Positions 26,193-35,255 of a stretch of 64,000 nt of DNA are shown here, piece by piece. The stretch spans positions 1-64,000 of the forward strand of contig JACMKX010000091.1 in the NCBI GenBank assembly GCA_014379905.1. The letters run 5' to 3'. Numbering within the stretch: the first letter of the stretch is position 1; each line of letters opens with the position of its first letter. The position numbers were made by a program, and so were the translations under genes. The stretch comes from Ferruginibacter sp. Lineage in GTDB: Bacteria > Bacteroidota > Bacteroidia > Chitinophagales > Chitinophagaceae. Below the pieces are notes generated by a model that was given only the letters and a program-made list of their open reading frames with translations, was not told the DNA's origin and did not search any database.

Positions 26193-27278
26193 TTAACCTG
26201 TTTGTAGTGCCATGATCTCATCTGCTTCCTGTATCAGCGAATGCATCAGGGCTGCAGCACTCCTGTGTTTAAGGATCGGGGCAATTTGTCCTCCCCAAAA
26301 AAATACCATATCCGTTTTTTGCTGCTCCAATGCCGCTGTTCTGAGTGATGACATAAAAGTTGATTGTAAGGGGTATGGAAGAATTTGTTTTTCTTTCCCG
26401 ATCATATCGGTCACAATCCTGTTGTTTACACCACGGCCAAGTCTCCCGGTAAATGCCCTGGTGAGGCTGGTATATTTAGCAGCATCCGAAAACAAGGTAT
26501 TGCGATGAACGGGTAATGCGTCTGATTCATCTGTGGCTAAAAAAGCGGTACCTATTTGTACAGCAGCAGCGCCTAATACCAATGCTGACGCAATGCCACG
26601 GCCATTGGCAATTCCGCCTGCCGCAATGATAGGTGTTTTTACTTTTTCTTTGATAAGTTGAATTAATGTAAATGTTCCGTAAATCGACTCTTCCGAAGGC
26701 GCTAAAAAAGATGGCCGGTGCCCACCAGCTTCAAAGCCTGAGGCAATGATGAGGTCTACACCCGCAGCTTCCAGCGCTATGGCTTCGCCAGGTGTGGTTG
26801 CAGCACCAATGGTTTTAATACCCGATTTGTGCATTTGTTCCAAAATGTTTGCCGAAGGAATTCCAAACATAAAGCTGAATACTTTTGGGCGAATATCAAG
26901 TATCACCTGCACCTGGTTTTCGAAACGCGAAACAAAAGATGGCGGCTTTCCTGGTAATGGAATGCCGGCTTCATCAAAATAGGGTTTAAATAATTGCCGG
27001 ACCTGCTCAAAATGTTCATCAGCAACAATACCACCTGCTGTATCTGTATCCGAAACCCACAGGTTAATATTGTAAGGTTTGTGCGTTGCCGCCCTTATTT
27101 TTTTATCGACATCATAAATCTCCTGCGCACTCAAAGTGCAGGCACCATAGCCTCCTAACCCACCCGCATCGGAAACCGTTTTTACAAGTTCCAACGACGA
27201 AAGCCCTCCACCGAACGGCCCCTGGAGGATGGGGTAATCAATGCCTAATATTTCGGTAGCTTTAGTATTGTACCACAT
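26193..27278 (-). CDS. Nitronate monooxygenase (2-nitropropane dioxygenase family)
   Basis: 361 residues, full length for the family. It is a TIM barrel with FMN-binding signatures: YPILQGPFGGGLSS at the start, IIASGFEAGGHRPSF with the active-site His, PIIAAGGIANGRGIASAL and GAAAVQIGTAFLATDESDA. The enzyme oxidises toxic alkyl nitronates, and several relatives act as NADH:quinone reductases. It begins four bases after the NTF2-like gene, so the two are translated together. Confidence 0.9.
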   Translation of the reverse strand: MWYNTKATEILGIDYPILQGPFGGGLSSLELVKTVSDAGGLGGYGACTLSAQEIYDVDKKIRAATHKPYNINLWVSDTDTAGGIVADEHFEQVRQLFKPYFDEAGIPLPGKPPSFVSRFENQVQVILDIRPKVFSFMFGIPSANILEQMHKSGIKTIGAATTPGEAIALEAAGVDLIIASGFEAGGHRPSFLAPSEESIYGTFTLIQLIKEKVKTPIIAAGGIANGRGIASALVLGAAAVQIGTAFLATDESDALPVHRNTLFSDAAKYTSLTRAFTGRLGRGVNNRIVTDMIGKEKQILPYPLQSTFMSSLRTAALEQQKTDMVFFWGGQIAPILKHRSAAALMHSLIQEADEIMALQTG

Positions 27279-27281
27279 AGA

Positions 27282-27668
27282 TTATATTTTATAGTTTACA
27301 TCACTCATCAGTTTGTTTACAATGAGCCAGTTTCCGTTAAACCCGTGAAAGGACAGGAGATCATAATAATTGAAATCATACATCTTTACCGTTACTTCAG
27401 CAATGGCAATACTGTTAACCACTTTCACCGAAATAATATTTCCCCCGAACGGCTTGCCTGAATCTTTCGGACTTTGCCGCCCTGCTACCGCTTGAAGATA
27501 CTGGTCGAGCGTTTTGGCATAGGGTTGCCCTTTCACATCACCAAAAAGTAACGCTTCGGGGTGAAAGACATTCTCCAATAAAGTTAAGTTACCCTCATAA
27601 ATTCCTTTGAAGTAATAATTTTCTATCACCTGCATGATGGCCTCTTTGTTTTTCTGATCGTTTTGCAT
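27282..27668 (-). CDS. NTF2-like (lumazine-binding/SnoaL-type) protein
   Basis: 128 residues from the ATG at 27668; a TTG at 27716 would add 16 residues without family support. The cone-fold pattern is ENYYFKGIYEGNLTLLENVF, then HPEALLFGDVKG and GNWLIVNKLMSDV at the end. The family includes lumazine-binding-like proteins often found beside flavin or SDR enzymes. It lies in the operon between the SDR and the nitronate monooxygenase. Whether it is an enzyme or a binder is not shown. Confidence 0.75.
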   Translation of the reverse strand: MQNDQKNKEAIMQVIENYYFKGIYEGNLTLLENVFHPEALLFGDVKGQPYAKTLDQYLQAVAGRQSPKDSGKPFGGNIISVKVVNSIAIAEVTVKMYDFNYYDLLSFHGFNGNWLIVNKLMSDVNYKI

Positions 27669-27733
27669 TTCTTTATCATTGGGCTTCCATTTCCAGGTAT
27701 CCTTTAATGAAAGCAATTAGCAATTATTATTTT

Positions 27734-28471
27734 TCAACCATTTAAATTATGCCCTGCCGACATACCTCCGTCTACATGTATGATAGCCCCGCTAATGAAC
27801 CTGCTTTTAGCAACGGTGTATACCATTTCGGCAACGTCTTCCACCTCGCCAACACGGTTCAATAAATGCAGGCCGGCACTTTTATCGGCAGCATCGCCAT
27901 GCATTGGTGTACGGATAACACCTGGCGCTATGGTATTTACCCTGATATTGCTGGTTCCAAATTCGGCAGCCAGTTGTAAAGTAAGTGCATGAATAGCCCC
28001 TTTGCTGGTAAGTGGGGCCGTGGCAGGTGCGCCGCCAAAAGCATGGTTAACGATAGGAGTACCCATATTGATTACTACACCATCCTGTTGTTTCAACATT
28101 TGGGGGATGACAGCCTGTGTGGTAAAATAAGTTCCCTTCAGGTTTGTATTGAGGAAACTGTCGAGGTATTCGGGTGTTACTTCCAAAAACGGGCGGGTAT
28201 CAAAAATGCCGGCATTGTTAATAAGGATATCCACTGATCCGAATTGTTTTAAGGCGGTGGCAACAAGCCGCTCACCAGTTTCCTTTTTACTTATATCACC
28301 GGCCAGCATTGCCAGGTTTTCACCTCCGCCAAATTCATCATACACCTGCTTCAGTTTCCCGGCTGTGAAAGAATTGATCACCACGTTGTCGCCCCTGTCG
28401 AGGAAATGTTTTGTTATCTCCTTTCCAATACCGGAGGAAGCGCCGGTTACAATTACTGTTTGTTTTTTCAT
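27734..28471 (-). CDS. Short-chain dehydrogenase/reductase fold protein lacking the catalytic Tyr
   Basis: 245 residues from the ATG at 28471. The Rossmann motif TGASSGIGKE (9-18), LINNAGIF and the C-terminal GAIIHVDGGMSAG are those of classical SDRs. The YxxxK motif is not: at residues 153-157 the sequence is PLTSK, with Pro in place of Tyr, and the usual catalytic Ser region reads NMGTPIVNHAF. K157 is kept. It may be an NAD(P)-binding protein with altered chemistry or a degenerate clade. It lies in the operon, four bases after the tautomerase gene. Confidence 0.85.
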   Translation of the reverse strand: MKKQTVIVTGASSGIGKEITKHFLDRGDNVVINSFTAGKLKQVYDEFGGGENLAMLAGDISKKETGERLVATALKQFGSVDILINNAGIFDTRPFLEVTPEYLDSFLNTNLKGTYFTTQAVIPQMLKQQDGVVINMGTPIVNHAFGGAPATAPLTSKGAIHALTLQLAAEFGTSNIRVNTIAPGVIRTPMHGDAADKSAGLHLLNRVGEVEDVAEMVYTVAKSRFISGAIIHVDGGMSAGHNLNG

Positions 28472-28475
28472 GTTG

Positions 28476-28694
28476 TTATTTTTTATCGGCTGTGATGCCT
28501 TGTTCACGTAATATCGAAACCTGATCTCCTGCATAACCCCAATCATCCAGGTCAATTTCCTGTATCACCACATGGGTAAGATGAGGATCTTTATTCAGTG
28601 TATCGCTGATAAGATCCGTTATGCCCCTTATCAGTTGTTGTTTTTGTTCCCTGCTCACTCCTTCGCGGGTCAGTTCAATTTTAATGTATGGCAT
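28476..28694 (-). CDS. 4-oxalocrotonate tautomerase family protein
   Basis: 72 residues from the ATG at 28694, which places the catalytic Pro directly after Met (MPYIKIELTREGVSREQK), as in the 4-OT superfamily. The longer frame from 28766 would bury this Pro. A helix (QLIRGITDLISDTLNKD) and a second strand (HVVIQEIDLDDWGYAG) complete the beta-alpha-beta unit. It isomerises enols or small unsaturated acids; the substrate is unknown. It is spaced ten bases from YceI and four from the SDR. Confidence 0.85.
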   Translation of the reverse strand: MPYIKIELTREGVSREQKQQLIRGITDLISDTLNKDPHLTHVVIQEIDLDDWGYAGDQVSILREQGITADKK

Positions 28695-28704
28695 GGCTGA
28701 TTTT

Positions 28705-29256
28705 TTATGCCGGCACTGCAATGTTTGCAGCTTTAGCAGTGAATTTAATATGGAGATCGAAGTCATTATAGATCAACGTGTCGCCGAGATTCTGGAAGAA
28801 ATTACCTGACCGGAATTTCATATCATACAGCGTACGGTTAACCAGCATCTTGCCCGATGCCTCCAGCGTTTCTTCGTTCCGGCCGATACCGGCTTCGAAA
28901 TTTACAGTATGCGTAATTCCTTTAATGGTAAGGTTGCCCGTAATACTGTAAAGGTCTCCTGGTTTCTTTTCCGCATAAAGGATCAGCAGCCTGGCCGTTG
29001 GATATTTAGCTGACGAGAAGAAGTCCTCGGAAGCAAGGTGCCCGGCAAACTGTGCATTGGTTTGAGGATCGGTGATGTCAAGGATACTGATGGACCTGGT
29101 ATCAATGATAAACTCGCCGCCGGTTAACGCCCCGTTCGTAAATTCAAGCGAACCTTCCAGGATATTGATGGTTCCATTGTGTGCCCCGGTTACTTTACGG
29201 CCAATCCAGGCAATCTCGCTTTGTGCCGGTACCAATTTGTAATGTTGTGTTTCCAT
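28705..29256 (-). CDS. YceI-family protein without signal peptide
   Basis: 183 residues from the ATG at 29256 (METQHYKLVPAQSEIAWIG). It has the YceI order of strands: SEIAWIGRKVTGAHNGTI, FIIDTRSISILDITD, FFSSAKYPTARLLIL and GNLTIKGITHTVNF. Unlike the homologue at 7299 there is no signal peptide, so it should be cytoplasmic. It is the first gene of the operon and follows the Crp-like boxes at 29327-29376. Confidence 0.85.
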   Translation of the reverse strand: METQHYKLVPAQSEIAWIGRKVTGAHNGTINILEGSLEFTNGALTGGEFIIDTRSISILDITDPQTNAQFAGHLASEDFFSSAKYPTARLLILYAEKKPGDLYSITGNLTIKGITHTVNFEAGIGRNEETLEASGKMLVNRTLYDMKFRSGNFFQNLGDTLIYNDFDLHIKFTAKAANIAVPA

Positions 29257-29326
29257 TTTTTTATTTTTTAGTTGTTGAATAATAATTTGATAATACAAAG
29301 GAAATAAGGAAAGGGCAGGCAATTGC

Positions 29327-29376
29327 GTGACCTACATCACATTTAAAATGTGATGGCAATAGGTGATCCATGTCAC
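29327..29376 (-). promoter_or_regulatory. Cluster of Crp/Fnr-type operator boxes upstream of the YceI operon
   Basis: Two boxes of the form GTGA-N6-TCAC: GTGACCTACATCAC (29327-29340) and GTGATCCATGTCAC (29363-29376), centres 36 bases apart. Between and overlapping them is a 21-base palindrome at 29335-29355 with arms CATCACATTT and AAATGTGATG. GTGA-N6-TCAC is the classic Crp/Fnr-family site. They lie 71-120 bases before the YceI ATG and directly after the Crp/Fnr gene, whose product is the obvious candidate to bind. Confidence 0.7.
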
Positions 29377-29384
29377 TATGCTAA

Positions 29385-30113
29385 TCAGGAATGATATAAC
29401 CTGCTGAGCGTTTCCCTGGATACACCCAGGTAAGCAGCAATTAAATGTTTTGGAACCATATTATAAAGGGCAGGGTATTGTTCCATGAGTTCTTCATACC
29501 GATGCTTCGCATCTTTGTTCATGAAAGACAACATTTTTTTTTGCGCTGCAGCATAACCTTTATTGGTACGCCATCGAAAAAAATACGCTACCTCCGGAAT
29601 TTCATTACACAATGCTTCTCTTGCGGTATTGGAAATGCGAAGTACTGCTGCATTGGTAACACAATCAACATTGATAGTTGCCCGGTTACCGCTGTAAAGA
29701 GCATTGTAATCGGAAGCCCACCAACCCGGCATAGCAAATTGCAGGATGAACATTTTTACCTCGTCATTAATATAAAAAGATTTAAGGCACCCATCTAGTA
29801 CAAAATATTCGTACGAAACGAGGTCGCCTTCGGAAATGATGGCCTGCCCTTTTTTGAAAGAAAGCTGGTCGAAATGAGAAAAGAAATGACGGAACTGTTC
29901 TTCCGTCAGCGTTTTAATGTTAGCAACATGCAGTTTTAAGGTTTCTTCGGCAGTCATATGCATTGCAATATGGAAATATGTATCGAACTTTTTCACGGTA
30001 AAAGTAGATAAAAACTTCCTTGTTGCTATTTCGCTGCTAAGGATATCTTGTTGCAGGATTGCTGTAGCATTATTTGCGGGAGCTGAATGGATCGCTTGCA
30101 TAGTTGTATTCAT
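29385..30113 (-). CDS. Crp/Fnr-family transcriptional regulator
   Basis: 242 residues. A cyclic-nucleotide-binding-type beta-roll covers about 75-170 (LSFKKGQAIISEGDLVSYEYFVLDGCLKSFY) and the C-terminus has a helix-turn-helix (HLIAAYLGVSRETLSRLYHS). The about 50-residue N-terminal extension is unusual. I see no Cys cluster for an Fnr-type iron-sulphur centre. It lies 16 bases downstream of LytTR paralogue 2 and just before the operator cluster of the next operon. Confidence 0.88.
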   Translation of the reverse strand: MNTTMQAIHSAPANNATAILQQDILSSEIATRKFLSTFTVKKFDTYFHIAMHMTAEETLKLHVANIKTLTEEQFRHFFSHFDQLSFKKGQAIISEGDLVSYEYFVLDGCLKSFYINDEVKMFILQFAMPGWWASDYNALYSGNRATINVDCVTNAAVLRISNTAREALCNEIPEVAYFFRWRTNKGYAAAQKKMLSFMNKDAKHRYEELMEQYPALYNMVPKHLIAAYLGVSRETLSRLYHS

Positions 30114-30129
30114 TTTATTTGTTTAGGGT

Positions 30130-30597
30130 TCACCTGTTCTCCAGCCATTGTAAAAAAAGGGCTGACTTATCCTTCGGTACCAATAATTTATCGGGAGACG
30201 GAACAGTAAGGTTTACCAGTAATTTGCGTGCGAAATAATGTTCCACTTCTTTTACTGCTGCGAAGTTTACCAGGTACTGCCTGTTTACCCTGAAAAACTG
30301 CCTGCCGGTTACAAGATTCCCGATCTGCTCAAGGGAGTTGCTTACTAAGTATTCCTGCCGGTCAAAACACACAATTATAGAAGCTTCATATTTAACATAG
30401 AAAAAAGCAATGCTTTCAGTAGGGACGGTAAAATATTTGTTGTGTTTGAAAACAAGAAAACTTTTTTTGCCGGCGTAGGCTTCCATTTTTCTTATCAAAA
30501 GATCAAGGTTGAACAAAGCAGCAGGCGGGAAAATGCTATTCGGGTTGTTTCCAGGGTCACCGGTGTGCAGATCATTTTGTTTGAATTGGGTTTGCAT
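30130..30597 (-). CDS. Stand-alone LytTR DNA-binding protein (paralogue 2)
   Basis: 155 residues, no receiver domain. The LytTR region (FLVFKHNKYFTVPTESIAFF, FFRVNRQYLVNFAAVKEVEH, KLLVPKDKSALFLQWLENR) is roughly two-thirds identical to that of the protein at 25614-26180, while the N-terminal 45 residues differ. It is the first gene of the minus-strand cluster and is probably co-transcribed with the Crp/Fnr gene. Confidence 0.85.
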   Translation of the reverse strand: MQTQFKQNDLHTGDPGNNPNSIFPPAALFNLDLLIRKMEAYAGKKSFLVFKHNKYFTVPTESIAFFYVKYEASIIVCFDRQEYLVSNSLEQIGNLVTGRQFFRVNRQYLVNFAAVKEVEHYFARKLLVNLTVPSPDKLLVPKDKSALFLQWLENR

Positions 30598-30977
30598 TTT
30601 ATTTATTTATTAAGTTCCTGGTATATAAAAATTTGATTTCGGAAAAATTTTATATCGTGCTTATTTATTGGAAGGGTATGTCAAACAAAATGCCATTGGG
30701 TAAAGTCTTATAAGCCAACTCTTTATTTTTTTTCGCGGCATTGTCAACCATGAAATATCGTGGTGGAGGCAAATGAGTCACGAAATAAAATAGTAACTTC
30801 GAAATACCCCGGTACTTTTAAAGAACCTTTTAAAAGCATTTCTCTCAGGTTCTTCCAGCGTTTACATTGATATCTATGAACTGCCCCCGCTGATCTGGAA
30901 AAATATTATTCAAATAACAGCATTCAAAAAGATGGCTTCTTTTTGGATGAACCGGATAATTAAATACGCATGCAACG
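30598..30977. other. Divergent intergenic region, no gene seen
   Basis: 380 bases between the LytTR gene and the TPR kinase gene. They hold the leaders of both transcripts and a small inverted repeat CTTTTAAA/TTTAAAAG (30815-30822 and 30829-30836). I find no open frame with family features and no clear TAnnTTTG element. Confidence 0.5.
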
Positions 30978-33257
30978 ATGATAAGAATTATTGCAACCAT
31001 GCTCATGGTCTTCCAGGTAATAACTTTCTATGGGCAGGGAATTAACAGGCAACAGGCAGATTCAATGCTTGTACAATTGGAAAAAAAAAATGCACCCATC
31101 ATTCGCATCGACCTGCTTTTAAATTTAGCCCAATTTCAAATTTTTAAACCGGGCGAAGACAAGATTGATTTTGATAGCGCTAATAATTATATAAGACAAG
31201 CAGCTGCAATCAATACTGCATTGCGATCCGGCGAAGCCTCAGGATATCAATTGATGACAGAAGCATTTATGACCAGGGAAAGAGGTCAGTATGGTGAAGC
31301 AATCAGGATGATGGAAAGAGCTATCCCTATCCTCGAAAAGGGAAAAAATAAGCTTTACCTGGGAAGGGCTTATTATGAGCTATCACAATTGCTTGATTAC
31401 AATAAGGCAGAAGAACTTACAAAGATGATCACGCTGGTAGAGAAATCGGTTACTGCCTTGGGGCAGGCAGGGGATGTAAGCAGGAAAGCATTCAGCCTGA
31501 AAATGCTGGGAGATTTGTACAACATTGCAGGAAACCGGCCTAAATCACTGGCAACACTTACACTCGCTGTGGAAGCATATACTTCCATAAACTACCGGGA
31601 GTTACAAGGCGTGTATGCTTTACTGGCAGATGGCTACCGAACAGAAAATGATTACGGGCAGGCGCTCCGCTATGCGCTCCAGGCTTTAAAAATTGCAGAA
31701 GCAGTGAAGGATACTACGATGCAGTTGTGCCAGATCAATAATATTCTTGGTACGATATATAGCAATTTAGGAAGGGATGAGTTGACGATCAAACATTATA
31801 AAGATGCCCTTAAAACTGCACTTGCCTATAACGATAGTGCAACCGTAGCGATATTCCTGGGCAAAATTCCGAATAAATATTTTGGGATGTTTCAGCCGGA
31901 ACGTGCCCTTGAATTTTTGGATACAGTTCCCGAAGGATATAAAAGATCTGAAAACCGGCAGATAAAACTGTACCTGGCAGTGGCATATCTCAGTGCTTAC
32001 TTTGGTAAAAAACAATACGATAAAGCAAAGCCCTATTGCGACCAGATTTTAAAAGTGGCAGATAGTATGGTGTTGAGTATATACGACCGCTACAGTGTTT
32101 ATGGGTTGGCTACACATTATTTTATTTTTGCCGGGCCCTTGTCGAAGGCAGGAATTTATTTAAACAAGGTTAAAGAAATTACAAAAGAAATCAGGCAGCC
32201 CTTTATAATATCAACATATCATATGCTTCAATACAAACTGGACTCGGCACGGGGCGATTACCGGTCTGCTTTTTATGAACATCTTTCTTTCAGGAAAATT
32301 AAAGATTCTTTATTCGGCGTAACCAAGCTGAGGCAATTCCAGCAACTGGAAGTAGAGTATGGAACTGAAAAAAAGCAGGATTCAATCAAATTAAAAGACA
32401 AGGATATTTTATTGTTAACTCAAGCCAACAACCTGCAGCAAACCAACCTGGAGCAGGTCCGCCTCACCAAAAATATAACAGTAGCAGGCATTTTAATGGC
32501 AGGTATTATTATTTTGTTGCTTTACAGGCAGTATCAGCAAAAGCAAAAGAGTAATGTCATTATCACCAATAAAAATGAACAGTTACAACATTTACTCACG
32601 GAAAAAGATTGGTTATTAAAAGAAATTCATCACAGGGTTAAAAATAATTTTCAAAGCGTAATGGGATTGCTGGGCACACAGGCTGCATACCTCAAAAATG
32701 ACGTGGCAAAAACTGCTATAACCGATAGCCGGCGAAGGATACAGGCAATGTCATTGATCCATCAGAAACTATACCAGACTGAAAACCTTTCCGCCATCAA
32801 TATGAATGACTATGTTCACGAACTGGTTGATTATTTAAAGGATGGGTTTGATATTGCGAACCATATTCGTTTTAACCTGCAGGTAGAAAAGATAGACCTC
32901 GACCTTGCTCATTGTGTTCCCTTAGGTCTTATTATTAATGAAGCGCTTACCAATTCTTTCAAGCATGCGTTCCCGGGAAGAGTAGACGCAACCATTAATA
33001 TTTCGTTTCTTCAAACTGCGGAGGATCATTTTTCTTTAAGTATTCATGACAATGGAACAGGTTTGCCTTCATCGCTCAATATACTTAAACCGGGTTCTAT
33101 GGGTTTAAACCTGATGCAGGGACTTAGCGATGAAATTGGTGCGCGCTTTACCATAGAGAATAAAAGCGGAACGCTGATCACGGTAAATTTTAAATACGAT
33201 CCGGAACCCAAAGCCGGAATATCACAAACAACAAGCGAAGTAATTCATACCCTATGA
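30978..33257 (+). CDS. TPR-containing sensor histidine kinase (HisKA_2 type)
   Basis: 759 residues. After a signal peptide (to about FYGQG), TPR-like helical repeats fill about residues 30-420 (RAYYELSQLLDYNKAEEL, EAVKDTTMQLCQINNILGTIYSNLG in parts). A membrane helix lies at about 487-507. The dimerisation domain has EIHHRVKNNFQSV with H551/H552, the HisKA_2 form, followed by an HATPase (LIINEALTNSFKHAFPG, DNGTGLPS). Its stop overlaps the start of the next gene (ATGA), so kinase and regulator are translationally coupled. Confidence 0.9.
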   Translation: MIRIIATMLMVFQVITFYGQGINRQQADSMLVQLEKKNAPIIRIDLLLNLAQFQIFKPGEDKIDFDSANNYIRQAAAINTALRSGEASGYQLMTEAFMTRERGQYGEAIRMMERAIPILEKGKNKLYLGRAYYELSQLLDYNKAEELTKMITLVEKSVTALGQAGDVSRKAFSLKMLGDLYNIAGNRPKSLATLTLAVEAYTSINYRELQGVYALLADGYRTENDYGQALRYALQALKIAEAVKDTTMQLCQINNILGTIYSNLGRDELTIKHYKDALKTALAYNDSATVAIFLGKIPNKYFGMFQPERALEFLDTVPEGYKRSENRQIKLYLAVAYLSAYFGKKQYDKAKPYCDQILKVADSMVLSIYDRYSVYGLATHYFIFAGPLSKAGIYLNKVKEITKEIRQPFIISTYHMLQYKLDSARGDYRSAFYEHLSFRKIKDSLFGVTKLRQFQQLEVEYGTEKKQDSIKLKDKDILLLTQANNLQQTNLEQVRLTKNITVAGILMAGIIILLLYRQYQQKQKSNVIITNKNEQLQHLLTEKDWLLKEIHHRVKNNFQSVMGLLGTQAAYLKNDVAKTAITDSRRRIQAMSLIHQKLYQTENLSAINMNDYVHELVDYLKDGFDIANHIRFNLQVEKIDLDLAHCVPLGLIINEALTNSFKHAFPGRVDATINISFLQTAEDHFSLSIHDNGTGLPSSLNILKPGSMGLNLMQGLSDEIGARFTIENKSGTLITVNFKYDPEPKAGISQTTSEVIHTL

Positions 33258-35185
33258 AAGAGAAAATACTTATTGTGGAAGATAAGTTTGTAGAAGCCGA
33301 CTATCTCCGGTTAATGCTTACCAATGCAGGCTACCAGGTAATGCCTATTGCGCATACTGTGTTGCAGGCTCAGGAATTGATGAGGGAAGACAGGCCTGAC
33401 CTGGTTTTACTGGATATTTTTTTAAAAGGAAAGCTTACAGGAATTGACCTGGCAAAAATATTAACAGAAGACAATATTGCTTTTGTTTACTTATCTGCCA
33501 ATTCAAATGAAGAAGTGTTGAATGCTGCCAAAGCCACCCAGCCTTACGGATTTTTAGTAAAACCTTTCAGGGAAAAAGACCTGCTTATTACATTGGAAAT
33601 TGCACGTTACCGGCACGAACATAGCCAGGAGTCAGTGGTGAAGAAAGAAAATATTTTACAGGCAAAATTATCTGGTATTATTAACGGGCAGGAAAATTGG
33701 GAAAATAAATTGTTGAATATCTGCAAAACACTTCAACCCTATATATCCTTTGATTATGTAACTGCCGGATTAAATACCATCGAAGATATTTCGAGCCCGG
33801 TACTCAGCTTCTTTAGAATTGGGTATGATGAGTACCAGAAGATCGGGGTTAAGGAATTGCTCACTATGTTCAAACTCAAAATAAACGAACTGGTAGCAAT
33901 TGCCAACAAAGGTTATCATGATGCAACCACCGCCATCTTCGATGAAAGAGCATTTGTACAGGCCTGCCTCAAATCGCCTCTGACCAAACAGTTTGCTCAA
34001 TCATTTCTTGTTAAGTCATGTATCTGTATCCCCTTACACTTTTCAACCGGCGAGGTGTTTATGTTCAGTCTTTACAGCCGCAAGCCCGATACCTATAATG
34101 CTGATCATATTGTATTATTAAATCGTTTGCAGAAATTGTTGACGAACGGAATTGAAGCACTGTTTAATAAAGAAAGGCAGCAGGTTGCATTACAGCCTGA
34201 AGTAATTCATCCTACAATTGTTCCTGCAGTTCCGGCAACAGGCTTTGAAGGAATTATTGGCAACAGTCACCTGTTATTAGACGTATTCGATTTGATAACG
34301 CAGGTAGCACCCTCCGATACATCTGTACTTATTTTAGGAGAGAGCGGAACGGGTAAGGAACGCATTGCTGATTGCATTCACCAACTTTCTCCCCGGAAAA
34401 AGCATCCGCTTGTAAAAGTAAACTGCGCAGCCCTTCCTTCTACACTGATAGAATCTGAATTGTTTGGTCATGAAAAGGGCGCTTTTACAGGGGCTTTGGA
34501 TAAGCGAATAGGTAAATTTGAAAAAGCCGATAAGGGAACGATTTTTTTAGATGAGATTGGCGAGATGCCATTGGATCTGCAGGTAAAATTGCTCCGGGTA
34601 TTGCAGGAAAAATATATTGAACGGGTAGGGTCGAGAGACATTACAAAAGTGGATGTAAGAATTATCGCCGCTACCAATCGTAACCTCGAGAAGGAAGTAG
34701 CAGAGGGACGGTTTCGCCTTGATCTCTATTACCGGCTCAATGTATTTCCGATATCATTACCCGCCCTGCGGGAACGAACAGAAGATATACCGGTACTTGC
34801 CCACCATTTTATAACGCATTATAGTCAAAAGGCTGGAAAAAAAATCACGGCGCTGTCTGATAAGGTAATGCATAATATGAATGCATACCACTGGCCTGGA
34901 AACATTCGTGAACTGGAAAATGTAATTGAGCGAAGCGTACTGCTTGCAAAAGGAAACACTATAGAAGATACGCTGTTGCCAGATGCCAAAAAATCAGAAG
35001 GCATACATGGGCTGCGTTTCAAAACCATTCATGAGAATGAACGGGATTATATCATTACAGTATTAAAAAAATGTAACGGCAGAGTATGGGGTCATGGAGG
35101 CGCCGCCGAAATATTAAATATTCCTGCTACTACTTTGAAATCAAAAATGAAAAAACTGGGCATTCAAAAAGAGAATTTTGAATAA
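33254..35185 (+). CDS. NtrC-family response regulator (receiver, GAF-like, sigma54 AAA+, Fis HTH)
   Basis: 643 residues. The receiver domain has phosphoacceptor D54 (LVLLDIFLKG). A middle GAF-like region (about 150-310) is followed by the sigma54 activator AAA+ domain with Walker A GESGTGKE (about 362-369), the sigma54 contact loop GAFTGA (about 409-414), GTIFLDEIGEMP and the R-finger region. A Fis-type HTH ends the protein (GGAAEILNIPATTLKSKMKK). It needs sigma54 to open its target promoters. It is fully coupled to the upstream kinase, and a terminator follows. Confidence 0.93.
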   Translation: MKEKILIVEDKFVEADYLRLMLTNAGYQVMPIAHTVLQAQELMREDRPDLVLLDIFLKGKLTGIDLAKILTEDNIAFVYLSANSNEEVLNAAKATQPYGFLVKPFREKDLLITLEIARYRHEHSQESVVKKENILQAKLSGIINGQENWENKLLNICKTLQPYISFDYVTAGLNTIEDISSPVLSFFRIGYDEYQKIGVKELLTMFKLKINELVAIANKGYHDATTAIFDERAFVQACLKSPLTKQFAQSFLVKSCICIPLHFSTGEVFMFSLYSRKPDTYNADHIVLLNRLQKLLTNGIEALFNKERQQVALQPEVIHPTIVPAVPATGFEGIIGNSHLLLDVFDLITQVAPSDTSVLILGESGTGKERIADCIHQLSPRKKHPLVKVNCAALPSTLIESELFGHEKGAFTGALDKRIGKFEKADKGTIFLDEIGEMPLDLQVKLLRVLQEKYIERVGSRDITKVDVRIIAATNRNLEKEVAEGRFRLDLYYRLNVFPISLPALRERTEDIPVLAHHFITHYSQKAGKKITALSDKVMHNMNAYHWPGNIRELENVIERSVLLAKGNTIEDTLLPDAKKSEGIHGLRFKTIHENERDYIITVLKKCNGRVWGHGGAAEILNIPATTLKSKMKKLGIQKENFE

Positions 35186-35224
35186 AAGTATCCCATTCAA
35201 TAAACATCACACCCCTTTTCTGCA

Positions 35225-35253
35225 AAAAGGATGAACACTCTTCTCATCCTTTT
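35225..35253 (+). terminator. Hairpin terminator after sigma54 activator gene
   Basis: Perfect stem AAAAGGATGA/TCATCCTTTT with a nine-base loop and terminal T run. Confidence 0.8.
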
Positions 35254-35255
35254 TA

